A DNA stretch of 64,000 nt from Clavibacter sp. B3I6 (GCF_030816895.1 NZ_JAUSYL010000001.1:1798001-1862000); one strand, 5' to 3'. Shown: positions 42,360 through 51,289, numbered from the stretch's first letter. The notes: generated by a model not told the origin, from the sequence alone. Translations and numbers: made by a program.

Positions 42360-43432
42360 GCGGCACGAAGAACGCGTCCGCCCGCCCGCTCGCCGACCTG
42401 CTGCACCGGCCCTGGTTCTGGGGATCCGTCGCGATCCTCCTGCTGCTGGCCGTCAACGTGGCCAAGGACCCGGGATACCTCGCCCTCTCGGTGAACCCCG
42501 ACACGGGGAACCTCGTCGGCAACCTCGTCGACATCCTCCGCGCCGCGGCGCCCGTGCTCATGATCGCCGTGGGCATGTGCCTCGTGGTCGCCACCGGCGG
42601 CATCGACCTGAGCGTCGGGTCGATCATGGTCGTCGCCGGCGCCGTCTCCATGGAGTTCCTGAAGGCCGCCGGCTCCGACTCGCTGGGCGTCGCGCTCGGC
42701 GCGATTGGGCTCGCGCTCCTCATCAGCGTGATCCTCGGCGCGGTCAACGGCATGCTCGTCTCCGTCGTCGGGCTGCAGCCGTTCATCAGCACGCTCGTGA
42801 TCATGCTCGCGGGCCGCGGCCTCGCGAAGGTGATCACCGCGGGCCAGAACACGGCCGCCTCCAACGAGCCGTTCCGCTGGGTCGCGAACGGCTACCTCGT
42901 GGGGCTGCCGGTCGTGTTCCTGCTGGCCGTGCTGATCACCATCGGCGTCGCCGTGCTCGTGCGGCGCAGCGCCCTCGGGCTCATGATCGAGGCGATCGGC
43001 ATGGACCCGCAGGCCGCGCGCCTCGCGGGCCTCGACCGCCGCGCGCTCCTGTTCACGGCGTACATCGCGAGCGGCCTGCTCGCGGGCGTCGCCGGGATCT
43101 TCGCGACCGCCAGCGTCATGACGGTCGACGTCTCCCGCACCGGCTACCAGCTGGAGCTCGACGCGATCCTCGCGGTCGTCATCGGCGGCACCTCGCTCGC
43201 CGGCGGCAAGTTCCACCTGCTCGGGGCCGCCGTCGGCGCGCTCCTCATCGCGACCCTCGACAAGACGGTCGTGTTCCTCGGCATCTCCTCCTCGGCCACG
43301 CCCGCCTTCAAGGCGATCGTGATCGTGGCGCTCTGCCTCCTGCAGTCCCGGCGCGTGCGCGCGCTGTTCACGAGGCGCCGTCCCGCGGCGCCCGCCCCCG
43401 TGCCGACCGAGAAGGAGGCCGTGTCCGCATGA
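42356..43432 (+). CDS. ytfT: Sugar ABC transporter permease (YtfT-like)
   Basis: 358 residues, about ten helices. DILRAAAPVLMIAVGMCLVVATGGIDLSVGSIMVVAGA, LQPFISTLVIMLAGRGLAKVITAGQ and LGLMIEAIGMDPQAARLAGL match E. coli YtfT closely by eye. Pairs with the second permease to form the channel. Overlaps both neighbours by 4 nt. Confidence 0.93.
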   Translation: MSGTKNASARPLADLLHRPWFWGSVAILLLLAVNVAKDPGYLALSVNPDTGNLVGNLVDILRAAAPVLMIAVGMCLVVATGGIDLSVGSIMVVAGAVSMEFLKAAGSDSLGVALGAIGLALLISVILGAVNGMLVSVVGLQPFISTLVIMLAGRGLAKVITAGQNTAASNEPFRWVANGYLVGLPVVFLLAVLITIGVAVLVRRSALGLMIEAIGMDPQAARLAGLDRRALLFTAYIASGLLAGVAGIFATASVMTVDVSRTGYQLELDAILAVVIGGTSLAGGKFHLLGAAVGALLIATLDKTVVFLGISSSATPAFKAIVIVALCLLQSRRVRALFTRRRPAAPAPVPTEKEAVSA

Positions 43433-44487
43433 GCGCCACGACGATCCGCCCGCCCCTCGCCCCGACGCCCGCGCCGGGTCCCGGTGCCGCGCCCCGCGCT
43501 CCGCGCCGCCGCATGCGCCTCCGCCTCGACTCGCTGCCGACCGTCGCCGCCCTGGTGATCCTGCTCGCGATGCTCGCCTACGGGGAGATCGCGTACGGCC
43601 GCATCCTGCAGGCCGCGACCCTGTCGAACCTGCTGATCAACAACGCGCACGTCATCGTGCTCGCGGTCGGGCTGACGTTCGTGATCCTCACGGGCGGCAT
43701 CGACCTGTCCGTCGGCGCGATCGTCGCCGTCAGCAGCGTCGCCGGGGTGCTCCTCGCGAACGCGGGGTGGAACCCGTGGGTGGTGATGGTGCTGATGATC
43801 CTCATCGGCACGGCCTCCGGCGTCGTCTCGGGCGTGCTGATCCAGTTCTTCGACGTGCAGCCGTTCATCGCGACGCTCGCGATGATGTTCCTCGGCCGCG
43901 GCCTCGCCTCCATCCTCAGCACCGTGCCGGAGCGGCTCGACGACGAGTCGCCCCTCCGGTCGCTCGCCACCAACATGAAGGTGGTCGACGGCCCGAAGGT
44001 CAACGACGTCGTGACGACGCCGGGCGTGCTCATCGCGCTCGTCGTGGTGGCGGTCGCGTTCTTCGTGCTCCACCGCACGCGCCTCGGCCGCACCGTCTAC
44101 GCGACCGGCGGATCCGAGCAGTCGGCCGCCCTCATGGGCCTGCCGGTGCGCCGCACCAAGCTCGCCGTCTACGTGGTCAGCGGCTCGCTCGCCGGCCTCG
44201 CATCCGTCATCTACACGGCCCGCCTCGGCAGCGCGCAGAACATCACCGGCATCGGCTGGGAGCTCGACGCGATCGCCGCGACCGTGATCGGCGGCACCCT
44301 CCTCACCGGCGGCGTCGGCTTCGTGCTCGGCTCGGTCGTCGGCGCGCTGGTGCTCGGCCTCATGAACGTGCTGATCACGCGCGACGGCGGCATCCCGCCC
44401 GAGGCGACCACCATCATCACGGGCGGGATCCTGCTGGTGTTCGTGCTCCTGCAGCGCGCGGTGATGGCCAGGCGGCGGCGGACGTAG
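43429..44487 (+). CDS. yjfF: Sugar ABC transporter permease (YjfF-like)
   Basis: 352 residues with a Pro/Ala-rich N-terminal extension (~28 residues) before the first helix. VGLTFVILTGGIDLSVGAIVAVSSV, FDVQPFIATLAMMFLGRGLASI, LGRTVYATGGSEQSAALMGLPVRRTK and ELDAIAATVIGGTLLTGGVGFVLGSVVGALVLGL match YjfF. Last gene of the operon. Confidence 0.93.
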   Translation: MSATTIRPPLAPTPAPGPGAAPRAPRRRMRLRLDSLPTVAALVILLAMLAYGEIAYGRILQAATLSNLLINNAHVIVLAVGLTFVILTGGIDLSVGAIVAVSSVAGVLLANAGWNPWVVMVLMILIGTASGVVSGVLIQFFDVQPFIATLAMMFLGRGLASILSTVPERLDDESPLRSLATNMKVVDGPKVNDVVTTPGVLIALVVVAVAFFVLHRTRLGRTVYATGGSEQSAALMGLPVRRTKLAVYVVSGSLAGLASVIYTARLGSAQNITGIGWELDAIAATVIGGTLLTGGVGFVLGSVVGALVLGLMNVLITRDGGIPPEATTIITGGILLVFVLLQRAVMARRRRT

Positions 44488-44519
44488 CGCGCCGCCGCCC
44501 GCCCGGCCGGGCTTGCAGG

Positions 44520-44532
44520 TGACGCGGCGTCA
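44520..44532. promoter_or_regulatory. MerR-type operator TGACGC-G-GCGTCA
   Basis: A perfect 13-bp palindrome 45 nt before the MerR ATG, flanked by TTGCAG at 44513-44518 as a possible -35. MerR proteins often bind such dyads within their own promoter spacers. Confidence 0.5.
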
Positions 44533-44576
44533 TGTGGTCCAGTGGGATCACACGTCACGACGAGGAAGGCCCGCCC

Positions 44577-45509
44577 ATGCACCCGTCCCTCATCCCGCCC
44601 CGCTCGGTGAGGATCGGCGACGCCGCCGCGTTCGCCGGCACCACCCCGCGGGCGATCCGGCACTACCACCGCATCGGCCTGCTGCCGGAGCCCGCGCGCG
44701 GCGCCGACGACCGCCGGCGCTACGAGCACGACGACATGATGCGGCTCCTGTGGGTCCTGCGGACCGCGGACGCCGGGATCCCGCTGGGCGACATCCGCGC
44801 GGCGTTCGCCGGCACGGATCGTGACGAGGGCGGTGCGATGCCCGTCGCCGCGGACGCGGAGGCGCGGCCCGACGTGGACGGGATCCTCGAGCGGCTCGAG
44901 GCCTCGCTCGCGGCGCGCGCGGCCGAGATCGGGCGGCAGCGCCTCGCCGTGCAGCGCATGCGCGCCCGCGGCAGCCGACTCGGGCTCCTCTCCGACTTCG
45001 TCGCACGGCGGCTCGACGACCTGCCCGCGGGATCCGTGCGCCCGGCCGACCTCGACGCCCTTCTGGTGATGGAGCGCATGTTCGGCCCGCTGGGCGCCGC
45101 CGTGCACGCCTCGCGGGCCGTCGCCCTCGCCCGCCATCCGGACCTGCGCGCGCAGGCCGACCGGGTCGAGGCCGCGGAGGAGGCGCTCGACCACGCGGTC
45201 CCGGTGGACGATCCCCGGGTGGCGCAGGCCGCCGTCGACCGGCACGCGTTCGAGCGCGCGCTGGACGCGGCCATCCGGGAGTCCGGCCAGCACGAGGAGG
45301 ACGACGCGCTCTTCGACGAGTGGGAGCGGCTGCACCCCGACGGCTCCGACGGCAGCGAGGACGAGCCCGGCGCGGGTCCCGGCCGGGGGCACGGATCCCT
45401 GACCGCGGCGCAGGCCCTCACGCGGATGCCCTATGACCTGTCTCCCGCCCGCCTCCGCTGCCAGGAGCTGCTTGTGGCGATGGGCGTCGTCCACCTAGAC
45501 GAGGCTTAG
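44577..45509 (+). CDS. MerR family transcriptional regulator
   Basis: 310 residues from the ATG at 44577 (an in-frame upstream start at 44532 overlaps the operator). N-terminal winged helix: VRIGDAAAFAGTTPRAIRHYHRIGLLPEPARGADDRRRYEHDDMMRLLWVLRTADAGIPLGDIRAAFAG at about 11-80, then a helical dimerisation region (EASLAARAAEIGRQRLAVQRMR). The long C-terminal ~180-residue domain is effector-like but unknown. No clear target gene beside it. Confidence 0.88.
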   Translation: MHPSLIPPRSVRIGDAAAFAGTTPRAIRHYHRIGLLPEPARGADDRRRYEHDDMMRLLWVLRTADAGIPLGDIRAAFAGTDRDEGGAMPVAADAEARPDVDGILERLEASLAARAAEIGRQRLAVQRMRARGSRLGLLSDFVARRLDDLPAGSVRPADLDALLVMERMFGPLGAAVHASRAVALARHPDLRAQADRVEAAEEALDHAVPVDDPRVAQAAVDRHAFERALDAAIRESGQHEEDDALFDEWERLHPDGSDGSEDEPGAGPGRGHGSLTAAQALTRMPYDLSPARLRCQELLVAMGVVHLDEA

Positions 45510-45580
45510 GCGTCAGAGTTCCAGGCGACGACCGGCGCAGCCCGTGGCCTCGACCCGGGGACTCATCGACGGCTGCCGGA

Positions 45581-45611
45581 CTTTAGGACCATTGGATAAA
45601 GCGCACTAAAG
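45581..45611. promoter_or_regulatory. AT-rich inverted repeat upstream of the epoxide hydrolase
   Basis: CTTTAG (45581-45586) and CTAAAG (45606-45611) flank an AT-rich patch containing TTGGATAAAG, standing out in a very GC-rich setting. Likely promoter/operator of the gene at 45647. Confidence 0.4.
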
Positions 45612-45646
45612 CTAGAAATTCGCCTACACGCAAACGAGGACCGACG

Positions 45647-46771
45647 ATGCCCCACCCGCTCCCCCTGCACGTCACCGATGCGGACCTCGACGACCTCCGC
45701 GACCGGATCCGCCGCACGCGCTGGGCCGCCCCGTGGCCGGTGGAGCCATGGGAGGCCGGCACGGATCAGGCCCTGCTCCGCCGCCTCGCCGCGGTCTGGG
45801 CGGACGGGTTCGACTGGCGGGCGCGCGAGCGCGAGATCCGGGCGCTGCCGTGGGCGAGCGTCGACCTCGACGGCACGCCCGTCTCCTACCTCCGCTTCGA
45901 CGCGGAGCGGCCCGGCGGCCTCCCGGTGATCCTCACCAACGGCTGGCCGAGCTCCGCGCTCGAGCTGGTGCCGCTCGCGGAGCGCCTGTCGCGGCCGTCC
46001 CGCTCCGGCGGCGACGCGGACGACGCGGTCACCGTGATCGTCCCCGCGCTCCCCGGCTTCCCGTTCTCCCCGCCGCGGCCGCGCGTCGACGAGCAGACGC
46101 ACGAGCTCTGGCACCGGCTGATGGCGGAGGAGCTCGGCTTCGCGCGGTACGCGGCGCACGGCGGCGACCTCGGTGCGGGGATCACGTCCCGGCTGGCCGA
46201 GAGCCACCCGGAGGCCGTGGCGGGCATCCACCTGATGGCGGTGGCCGCGCCGCGGGACCTCGACGAGTCGACGCTCACCGACGAGGAGCGCGCCCACCGG
46301 GAGGAGTCACGGGAGTGGGACGCGGCCGAGGGCGGGTACCAGCACCAGCAGCAGACCCGTCCGCTCACGCTCGCGCCGGCGCTGCAGGACTCGACCGTGG
46401 GGCTGCTGTCGTGGATCCTCGAGAAGCACCGCGCCTGGAGCGACTGCGACGGCGACGTGTCCCGCCGCTTCAGCGACGACCACCTCCTGACGCTCGCCTC
46501 CCTCTACTGGTTCACGGGATCCATCGGCACCTCGCTCCGCCCGTACTTCGAGCACGGCTCCGGGCGCACGGCACGGGTGGGCCGCGTGCGCGTGCCGACC
46601 GCGGTCGCGGCGTTCCCGCACGACCTGACGCACCCGCCGCGCAGCTGGGCCGAGCGCACCTACGACGTCGTCCGGTACACGGCCATGCCGCGCGGCGGGC
46701 ACTTCGCCCCGCACGAGGAGCCGGACCTGCTGGCCGAGGACATCCGCGCGTTCCTGCGGATTCTGGGCTGA
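45647..46771 (+). CDS. Epoxide hydrolase (EHN + alpha/beta hydrolase)
   Basis: 374 residues. The N-terminal lid domain (LPLHVTDADLDDLRDRIRRTRWA, then WRAREREIRALPWA) is the EHN domain found in juvenile-hormone-type epoxide hydrolases. In the hydrolase core, VILTNGWPSSALE is the oxyanion HG(W)P region (His replaced by Asn), AAHGGDLGAGI carries the nucleophile Asp, and MPRGGHFAPHEEPDLL the catalytic His. It opens epoxides by ester intermediate; substrate unknown. Confidence 0.88.
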   Translation: MPHPLPLHVTDADLDDLRDRIRRTRWAAPWPVEPWEAGTDQALLRRLAAVWADGFDWRAREREIRALPWASVDLDGTPVSYLRFDAERPGGLPVILTNGWPSSALELVPLAERLSRPSRSGGDADDAVTVIVPALPGFPFSPPRPRVDEQTHELWHRLMAEELGFARYAAHGGDLGAGITSRLAESHPEAVAGIHLMAVAAPRDLDESTLTDEERAHREESREWDAAEGGYQHQQQTRPLTLAPALQDSTVGLLSWILEKHRAWSDCDGDVSRRFSDDHLLTLASLYWFTGSIGTSLRPYFEHGSGRTARVGRVRVPTAVAAFPHDLTHPPRSWAERTYDVVRYTAMPRGGHFAPHEEPDLLAEDIRAFLRILG

Positions 46772-46780
46772 GGGCGCGCG

Positions 46781-47722
46781 ATGGACGACCGGCGGGCGAC
46801 CGGGAGAGCGGTCGCGGGCGGGGCCGACCGACCGGCCGCGCTCGACGGGGTCCTCCGCCGGATCGGGGCCTCGCCCGCCGACGCGCGGGAGCTCCCCGGC
46901 GGATCCGTGAACCGCACGTACCGCGTCGCGCGACCGGGCGGCGACGTCGTGGTCCGGATCCCGGTCGACCCGCGCCGCGAGGACGAGTTCCCCGTCGAGG
47001 AGTGGGCGGCCGCGGCCGCCGCCCGGGCGGGCATCCCGGTCCCGGCGGTCCTCGAGCGCGGGGTCGAGGACGGCGTCCCGTACCTCGTGCAGGAGCACGT
47101 GCCGCCGCACGCGGTGCCCGTCGCGGATCCCTGGACCGAGCTCGGCCGCCTGGCCCGAGCGGTCGGCCGCGTCGACCTCGCCGACGCCCCCGCGTCGCTC
47201 TTCACGCGCTTCGGGCGCGACCTCGCCGCCGCGTGGGACGCGCACGTCGCCTACGGCCTCGCGTCGCTCCACGACGACGATCCGCTCCTCCGCGACGGCG
47301 CCTACCCGGCGGACGCGGCGCCCTGGCTGCGAGAGCGCGTCATCAGCCTCGCCGAGACCGGGTTCGACCACGGCCTCGCGCACGGCGACCTCGCCCCGCG
47401 GAACCTCCTGTCCCGCGGGCCGGACGCGGCCCCGGTCCTCCTCGACTGGGGCGCGGCCGAGACCGGGCCGACGCCGTGGACGGACGCCCGCCGCGTGACG
47501 GCATGGACCCGCCTCGACGGATCCGTCGCCGAGGCGGAGCACGACGCCTTCATGGCCGCGGCCGGCCTCGACGACGCCGCGGCGCAGCGCACGCTCGTCG
47601 CGATGACGGCGCTGCACCTCGTGGACGTCACGCGCTGGGCCCGCGAGCGGCGGCCGGACCTGTACGCGGACCACGTCGACCGGTGCCGCGCGGGGCTCGC
47701 GCGGCTCATCGAGCGGGGCTGA
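46781..47722 (+). CDS. APH-family phosphotransferase
   Basis: 313 residues. ELPGGSVNRTYRV is the nucleotide loop, VVVRIPVDP the Lys-replacing strand, HGLAHGDLAPRNLLS the catalytic Brenner loop (H-G-D-x-x-x-x-N) and VLLDWGAAETG the metal Asp. The usual kinase Lys is not obvious (VVRIP), so activity may be altered. Target may be an antibiotic or sugar alcohol. 9 nt after the epoxide hydrolase stop, co-transcribed. Confidence 0.8.
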   Translation: MDDRRATGRAVAGGADRPAALDGVLRRIGASPADARELPGGSVNRTYRVARPGGDVVVRIPVDPRREDEFPVEEWAAAAAARAGIPVPAVLERGVEDGVPYLVQEHVPPHAVPVADPWTELGRLARAVGRVDLADAPASLFTRFGRDLAAAWDAHVAYGLASLHDDDPLLRDGAYPADAAPWLRERVISLAETGFDHGLAHGDLAPRNLLSRGPDAAPVLLDWGAAETGPTPWTDARRVTAWTRLDGSVAEAEHDAFMAAAGLDDAAAQRTLVAMTALHLVDVTRWARERRPDLYADHVDRCRAGLARLIERG

Positions 47723-47755
47723 GCCGCACCGCACACGACGGGGCCGGAGCCGGGA

Positions 47756-48187
47756 TCAGCCCTGCGCGTCCATGGCCGGCGGCCCGCCCGCGGCGAACGC
47801 CGGGTCCATGTGACCGATCTCGAGGATGTTGCCGTCCGGATCCGTGAGCTGGCGCTGGTACATGAAGCCGTAGTCGGCGACCGGTCGGGCCTCGGTGCCG
47901 CCCGCGGCGAGCCCTCCGGCGACGGCCGCGTCGACCTCCTCGCGGCTGTCGAGGTTCACCGACGTGAGCGCGGAGACGGCGGCGGACGGGTCGCCGAGCG
48001 GCTGGTCGGTGAACGACTGGAAGAACGGCCGGGTCAGGAGCATGAGGCAGCTGTGGTCCTCCTCGACCACGATGCAGGCGGCGTTCTCGTCCGTGAACGC
48101 GGGGTTCACGGTGAAGCCGACGGCCGTGTAGAACGCCGTCGCGCGCTCCAGGTCGGTCACGGGCAGGTTGACGAAGATCATGGGCAT
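47756..48187 (-). CDS. VOC family protein
   Basis: 143 residues from the ATG at 48187. IFVNLPVTDLERATAFYTAVGFTVNPAFTDENAACIVV and QRQLTDPDGNILEIGHMDP are the two conserved ends of the PhnB/glyoxalase-like VOC group; the last has the E-x-G-H of the metal site. Followed by a 33-nt convergent gap. Confidence 0.88.
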   Translation of the reverse strand: MPMIFVNLPVTDLERATAFYTAVGFTVNPAFTDENAACIVVEEDHSCLMLLTRPFFQSFTDQPLGDPSAAVSALTSVNLDSREEVDAAVAGGLAAGGTEARPVADYGFMYQRQLTDPDGNILEIGHMDPAFAAGGPPAMDAQG

Positions 48188-48317
48188 GGTGTCTCTCCTT
48201 CGAGACGCAGGGGGGTGCGGATGCGCCCATGCTGACGACGCATGACCGCCCCCGTCAAGACGGACGGCCACCGGTTCCCGTGCGGGATCCGATGGCCGTC
48301 GTCGTGCATGCGGCCGA

Positions 48318-48734
48318 TCAGCGCTTCTTCAGCGCCCCCGTCGACCAGAGCGCGACCGCGACGAGCACCGGCTGGAAGAAGAGCCGGCCGAGGCGCTTGC
48401 CGTCGGTGTCGAGGCCGAACGCGCTGCGGCGGTGCACGTACTGCGCGATGTTGCCCGGGAAGATCGCCGTGAAGAACGCGGCGGCCGCCCAGCCGGCGAG
48501 GCCGCGGCGCGAGCGCGCGAACAGCAGGGCCGAGCCGAGCGTGATCTCCGCGACGCCGGATCCGACGACGGTCACGTCCTCGGGCACCGGCAGCGACTTC
48601 GGCACCTGCGCGCGGAACTCCTCCCGCGCGACCGTGAGGTGCGTGACGCCGGCGAAGGCGAGGAACGAGCCGAGCACCACGCGGGCGACGGTGCGGGGCA
48701 CCGACGTGCGGTGCGCGCGGGCGAGGGCGGCCAT
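48318..48734 (-). CDS. DoxX family membrane protein
   Basis: 138 residues with four helices: VARVVLGSFLAFAGVTHLTV, GVAEITLGSALLFA, LAGWAAAAFFTAIFPGNIAQY and LFFQPVLVAVALWSTG. The FAGVTHLT and PGNIAQYVHRR segments fit the DoxX/MauE group. Its start overlaps the ohr stop by one nt (TGATG). DoxX-type proteins appear with peroxide defence systems in actinobacteria. Confidence 0.85.
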   Translation of the reverse strand: MAALARAHRTSVPRTVARVVLGSFLAFAGVTHLTVAREEFRAQVPKSLPVPEDVTVVGSGVAEITLGSALLFARSRRGLAGWAAAAFFTAIFPGNIAQYVHRRSAFGLDTDGKRLGRLFFQPVLVAVALWSTGALKKR

Positions 48735-49156
48735 CAGTCGTCCGAGACGGTGACGACGACCTCGATGTTGCCGCGGGTCGCGTTCGAGTACGGGCAGACC
48801 TGGTGGGCCTGGTCGGCGAGCTCCTGCGCGAGGTCGTGCTCGACCCCGGGGATGACGACCTCGAGGTGCACGGCGAGCTGGTAGCCGCCCTCCCCGTTGG
48901 ATCCGATGCTCACGCGGCTGCCCACGCTCGAGTCGGCGATCTTCACCTTGCGCGCGCGGGCGACGCCCTGCAGCGCGGAGTGGAAGCACGCGGCGTAGCC
49001 GGCGGCGAAGAGCTGCTCGGGGTTCGCGCCCTCGCCGGATCCGCCCATCGCCTTGGGGATGGAGAGGTCGAGCGCGAGGTCGCTGTCGCTGACGGCCACG
49101 CGGCCGTCGCGGCCGGCTCCCGTGGCGAGGGCCTCCGCGGTGTACAGGGCGTCCAT
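48734..49156 (-). CDS. ohr: Organic hydroperoxide resistance protein Ohr
   Basis: 140 residues, OsmC/Ohr fold. Reduces organic hydroperoxides with a Cys pair: AAGYAACFHSALQ (Cys about 58) and HQVCPYSNATRGNIEVVV (Cys about 122). Ohr rather than OsmC because of the ACFHSAL and CPYSNATRGN signatures. Runs downstream of ohrR and upstream of the DoxX gene on the same strand. Confidence 0.95.
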   Translation of the reverse strand: MDALYTAEALATGAGRDGRVAVSDSDLALDLSIPKAMGGSGEGANPEQLFAAGYAACFHSALQGVARARKVKIADSSVGSRVSIGSNGEGGYQLAVHLEVVIPGVEHDLAQELADQAHQVCPYSNATRGNIEVVVTVSDD

Positions 49157-49216
49157 GTGGTTCCTTCCGTTCGTGGTCGCGTTGGGCGGCCGGGATCCGA
49201 TGAGGGGTGGTGCGGA

Positions 49217-49762
49217 TCAGGGGGTGCGGGCCGACGCCTCGGCGGGCCGCGTCGCGGGCTGCGCGAGCGCCTCGGCCGTGGCGTCCTGCATGCCCGCGGT
49301 CAGCAGGTGCAGGGTGGCCAGGAGCTGCCGCGCGCGGTCGAGGTCGAGGCCCATGCCGCGGATGATCGCCGCGGGCACGTGCGCGAGCTCGGCCCGCACG
49401 GTGCGGCCGCGCTCGGCGAGCGACACCGTCACGACGCGCTGGTCGGCGGAGATCCGGCGGCGGGTGACGAAGCCGGCCTCCTCCATCCGCGCGAGCAGCG
49501 GCGACAGCGTGCCCGAGTCGAGGTCGAGCTGCTGCCCGAGCTCGGTGACCATGCGGTCGTCGCCCGACCACAGCAGCACCAGCACCAGGTACTGCGGGTA
49601 GGTGAGCCCCCACGGCGCGAGGAGCGCGCGGTACGCCTGGGTGGTGGATCGCGACGCCGTGTAGAGGGAGAAGCACACCAGCTCGTCGGCGATGCGCGCG
49701 GAAGACGCGGGCGCGTCGGCGGCGTCGGCGGCGTCGGGCGGGAGGGTCTCGCGATCGGGCAT
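49217..49762 (-). CDS. ohrR: OhrR-type MarR repressor
   Basis: 181 residues. The reactive Cys of OhrR is in ADELVCFSLYTASRS (Cys30), the YPQYLVLVLLWSGDDRMVTELGQQLDLDSGTLSPLLARMEEAGFVTRRRISADQRVVTVSLAERGR stretch is the winged helix. It senses organic hydroperoxide by Cys oxidation and releases the ohr promoter. Second Cys not seen, so a one-Cys type. The 60-nt gap to ohr is short, so ohrR-ohr-doxX is probably one unit. Confidence 0.9.
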   Translation of the reverse strand: MPDRETLPPDAADAADAPASSARIADELVCFSLYTASRSTTQAYRALLAPWGLTYPQYLVLVLLWSGDDRMVTELGQQLDLDSGTLSPLLARMEEAGFVTRRRISADQRVVTVSLAERGRTVRAELAHVPAAIIRGMGLDLDRARQLLATLHLLTAGMQDATAEALAQPATRPAEASARTP

Positions 49763-49785
49763 GTTCCGACCCTGCCACGGAACAA

Positions 49786-49799
49786 GATTGTGCGCAATC
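49786..49799. promoter_or_regulatory. Putative OhrR operator
   Basis: GATTG-TGCG-CAATC, an inverted repeat with 5-bp arms, 24 nt upstream of the ohrR start in a locally AT-richer patch. Autoregulatory site is expected here for OhrR. Confidence 0.45.
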
Positions 49800-49850
49800 C
49801 ATCTCGGTCGATGCCCAGCCGCCGCGCGCCGGCGCGTACCCTGGAGCGAC

Positions 49851-50213
49851 ATGATCACGAGACGAGAGGCCGCGCTGCGGCTGGGCATCCCGCTGGAGAT
49901 GGCCACGCGCCACGGCATCCCGGGGCGCGTCCCCGAGTCCGAGATCGCCGCGATGGACCAGGATCCGCCGCCCTGGCTCGCGCAGTCCCGCGCCAATTCC
50001 ACGGGCAAGCGGCCCGTCTGGGTGCAGCTGACCTGCGAGGTCTGCGGCTTCACGGAGGCCGTGCGCCCCAAGAAGTGGTGGCCGGAGTTCACCTACCTCT
50101 CCTGCGAGCGGCACTCCCCCGACGAGCTGCCCGAGCCCGCGCTCGGCCTCGCGCGCCGCGAGGTGGACGGGATCGGCAGCCGGTTCGTCGGCGTGGTGGA
50201 CGAGAGGCCGTAG
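49851..50213 (+). CDS. Hypothetical small protein with a zinc-ribbon-like Cys cluster
   Basis: 120 residues. A start like a small excisionase/MerR helix (ITRREAALRLGIPLEMATRHGIPGRVPESEIAAMD) suggests a DNA-binding N-terminus, followed by LTCEVCGFTEAVRPKKWWPEFTYLSCERH, a C-x2-C...C-x2-H arrangement that could bind zinc. Divergent from ohrR. Family not recognised. Confidence 0.6.
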   Translation: MITRREAALRLGIPLEMATRHGIPGRVPESEIAAMDQDPPPWLAQSRANSTGKRPVWVQLTCEVCGFTEAVRPKKWWPEFTYLSCERHSPDELPEPALGLARREVDGIGSRFVGVVDERP

Positions 50214-50226
50214 CGGCGGATCCCGG

Positions 50227-50688
50227 TCAGCCGAAGGCCGGCGTGGACGCCTCGCAGGTCACGGGCTGGCCGGCCTCGGCCGTCGCGCTGGCGATCTCCT
50301 CCTGGCCGTCGACGAGGATCCGGCACTCCAGCGCCTCGCCGCCGGTCGGCGCGCCCTGCACGAAGGCCGACTCCTCGGCGGTGACGTAGGTGACGACGGA
50401 CCAGGTCCGCGCGTCCCCGCCGCTCGAGAACGCGGCGTCGCCGACGGGCTTCACGAGGGAGGGGCGCCCGCGCCCCTCCGCCTCCATGTACGACACGTCC
50501 ACGAGCCCGCTCCCGGCCGGCTCGGCGGTCGTGATCTCGTACGTGATCTCGTAGGCGTCGCCTCCGCCGACGACGTCGGCGAGGGAGTCGAGGGCAGGGG
50601 TGCATCCCGTGAGCGCGAGGGAGGCGGCGGCGAGCGCCAGCACGGCACCGGCGCGCGTGGCGCGGCGGGAGCGGGGTAGGGGGTTCAT
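50227..50688 (-). CDS. Lipoprotein, MmpS-like beta-rich
   Basis: 153 residues. Lipobox LTGC (Cys29) after LALAAASLALTGC. The mature part (YEITYEITTAEPAGSGLVDVSYMEAEGRGR..., CRILVDGQEEIASATAEAGQPVTCEAS) has the pattern of MmpS-like proteins of actinobacteria: a YE(V/I)TY-type opener and a closing D/G-x-x-(I/V)...(V)(S/T)C region with paired Cys. MmpL partner is absent nearby, so the name is tentative. 4 nt downstream of the VOC gene on the same strand. Confidence 0.65.
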   Translation of the reverse strand: MNPLPRSRRATRAGAVLALAAASLALTGCTPALDSLADVVGGGDAYEITYEITTAEPAGSGLVDVSYMEAEGRGRPSLVKPVGDAAFSSGGDARTWSVVTYVTAEESAFVQGAPTGGEALECRILVDGQEEIASATAEAGQPVTCEASTPAFG

Positions 50689-50692
50689 GCCG

Positions 50693-51289
50693 TCAGCCTC
50701 GTGCTCGCGTGCCGCGGGCCGCGTCCCCCCGCGGGGTCGTCACCCGCGGGGGACGGGGTACCGCGGCATGACGGGGCGACGCGCTCGGCGCCTCGGACGC
50801 CGACCGCACGCCGTCGTGTGGCGGCCGGGTCGCACCGCCTCGATCGCCCCCTCGGAGCTGGACGATGACGATCCGGTTGCCCTCGGGGTCGTGGATCTCG
50901 GCCACGTCCCGATCGCCGGCCCGCTCCCGGTACCGGGATGCGCGCGTCCCCAGGTCGCCGAGCCGCCGGATGCGGTCATCGAGGTCGTCCGCGTAGGCGC
51001 GGACGGTCATCTCCCCGGGCCGGCGCCCGGGCCCGTCGGAGCGCTCGAACGCGAGCGGGGGCACGCGGGGGCTCGTCACGAGCGATGCGCTGTCGGCCGT
51101 CGATCCGGGATCCACCGGGACGCCGAACGCGCGGGACCAGAAGTCGGCCAGGACGAGCGGCGCCTCGGCGTGCACGACGATCGCGCTCACGGCGAGGGGC
51201 CGCGACGCCGCCGCCGGCGTGCCGGAGGCGACGGGATCGGAGCCCTGGTCCTCGGCTCCCGGGGAACCCGGTCGCGCGGCGGCGCTCAT
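50693..51289 (-). CDS. VOC-like protein with low-complexity tail
   Basis: 198 residues. Residues about 30-145 form a glyoxalase-like VOC domain (LAVSAIVVHAEAPLVLADFWSRAFGVPV and VAEIHDPEGNRIVIVQLRG). A 25-residue N-terminal and 50-residue Ser/Arg/Pro-rich C-terminal extension are unusual. Its ATG overlaps the SDR stop (ATGA), so it is downstream in the same operon. Confidence 0.75.
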   Translation of the reverse strand: MSAAARPGSPGAEDQGSDPVASGTPAAASRPLAVSAIVVHAEAPLVLADFWSRAFGVPVDPGSTADSASLVTSPRVPPLAFERSDGPGRRPGEMTVRAYADDLDDRIRRLGDLGTRASRYRERAGDRDVAEIHDPEGNRIVIVQLRGGDRGGATRPPHDGVRSASEAPSASPRHAAVPRPPRVTTPRGDAARGTRARG

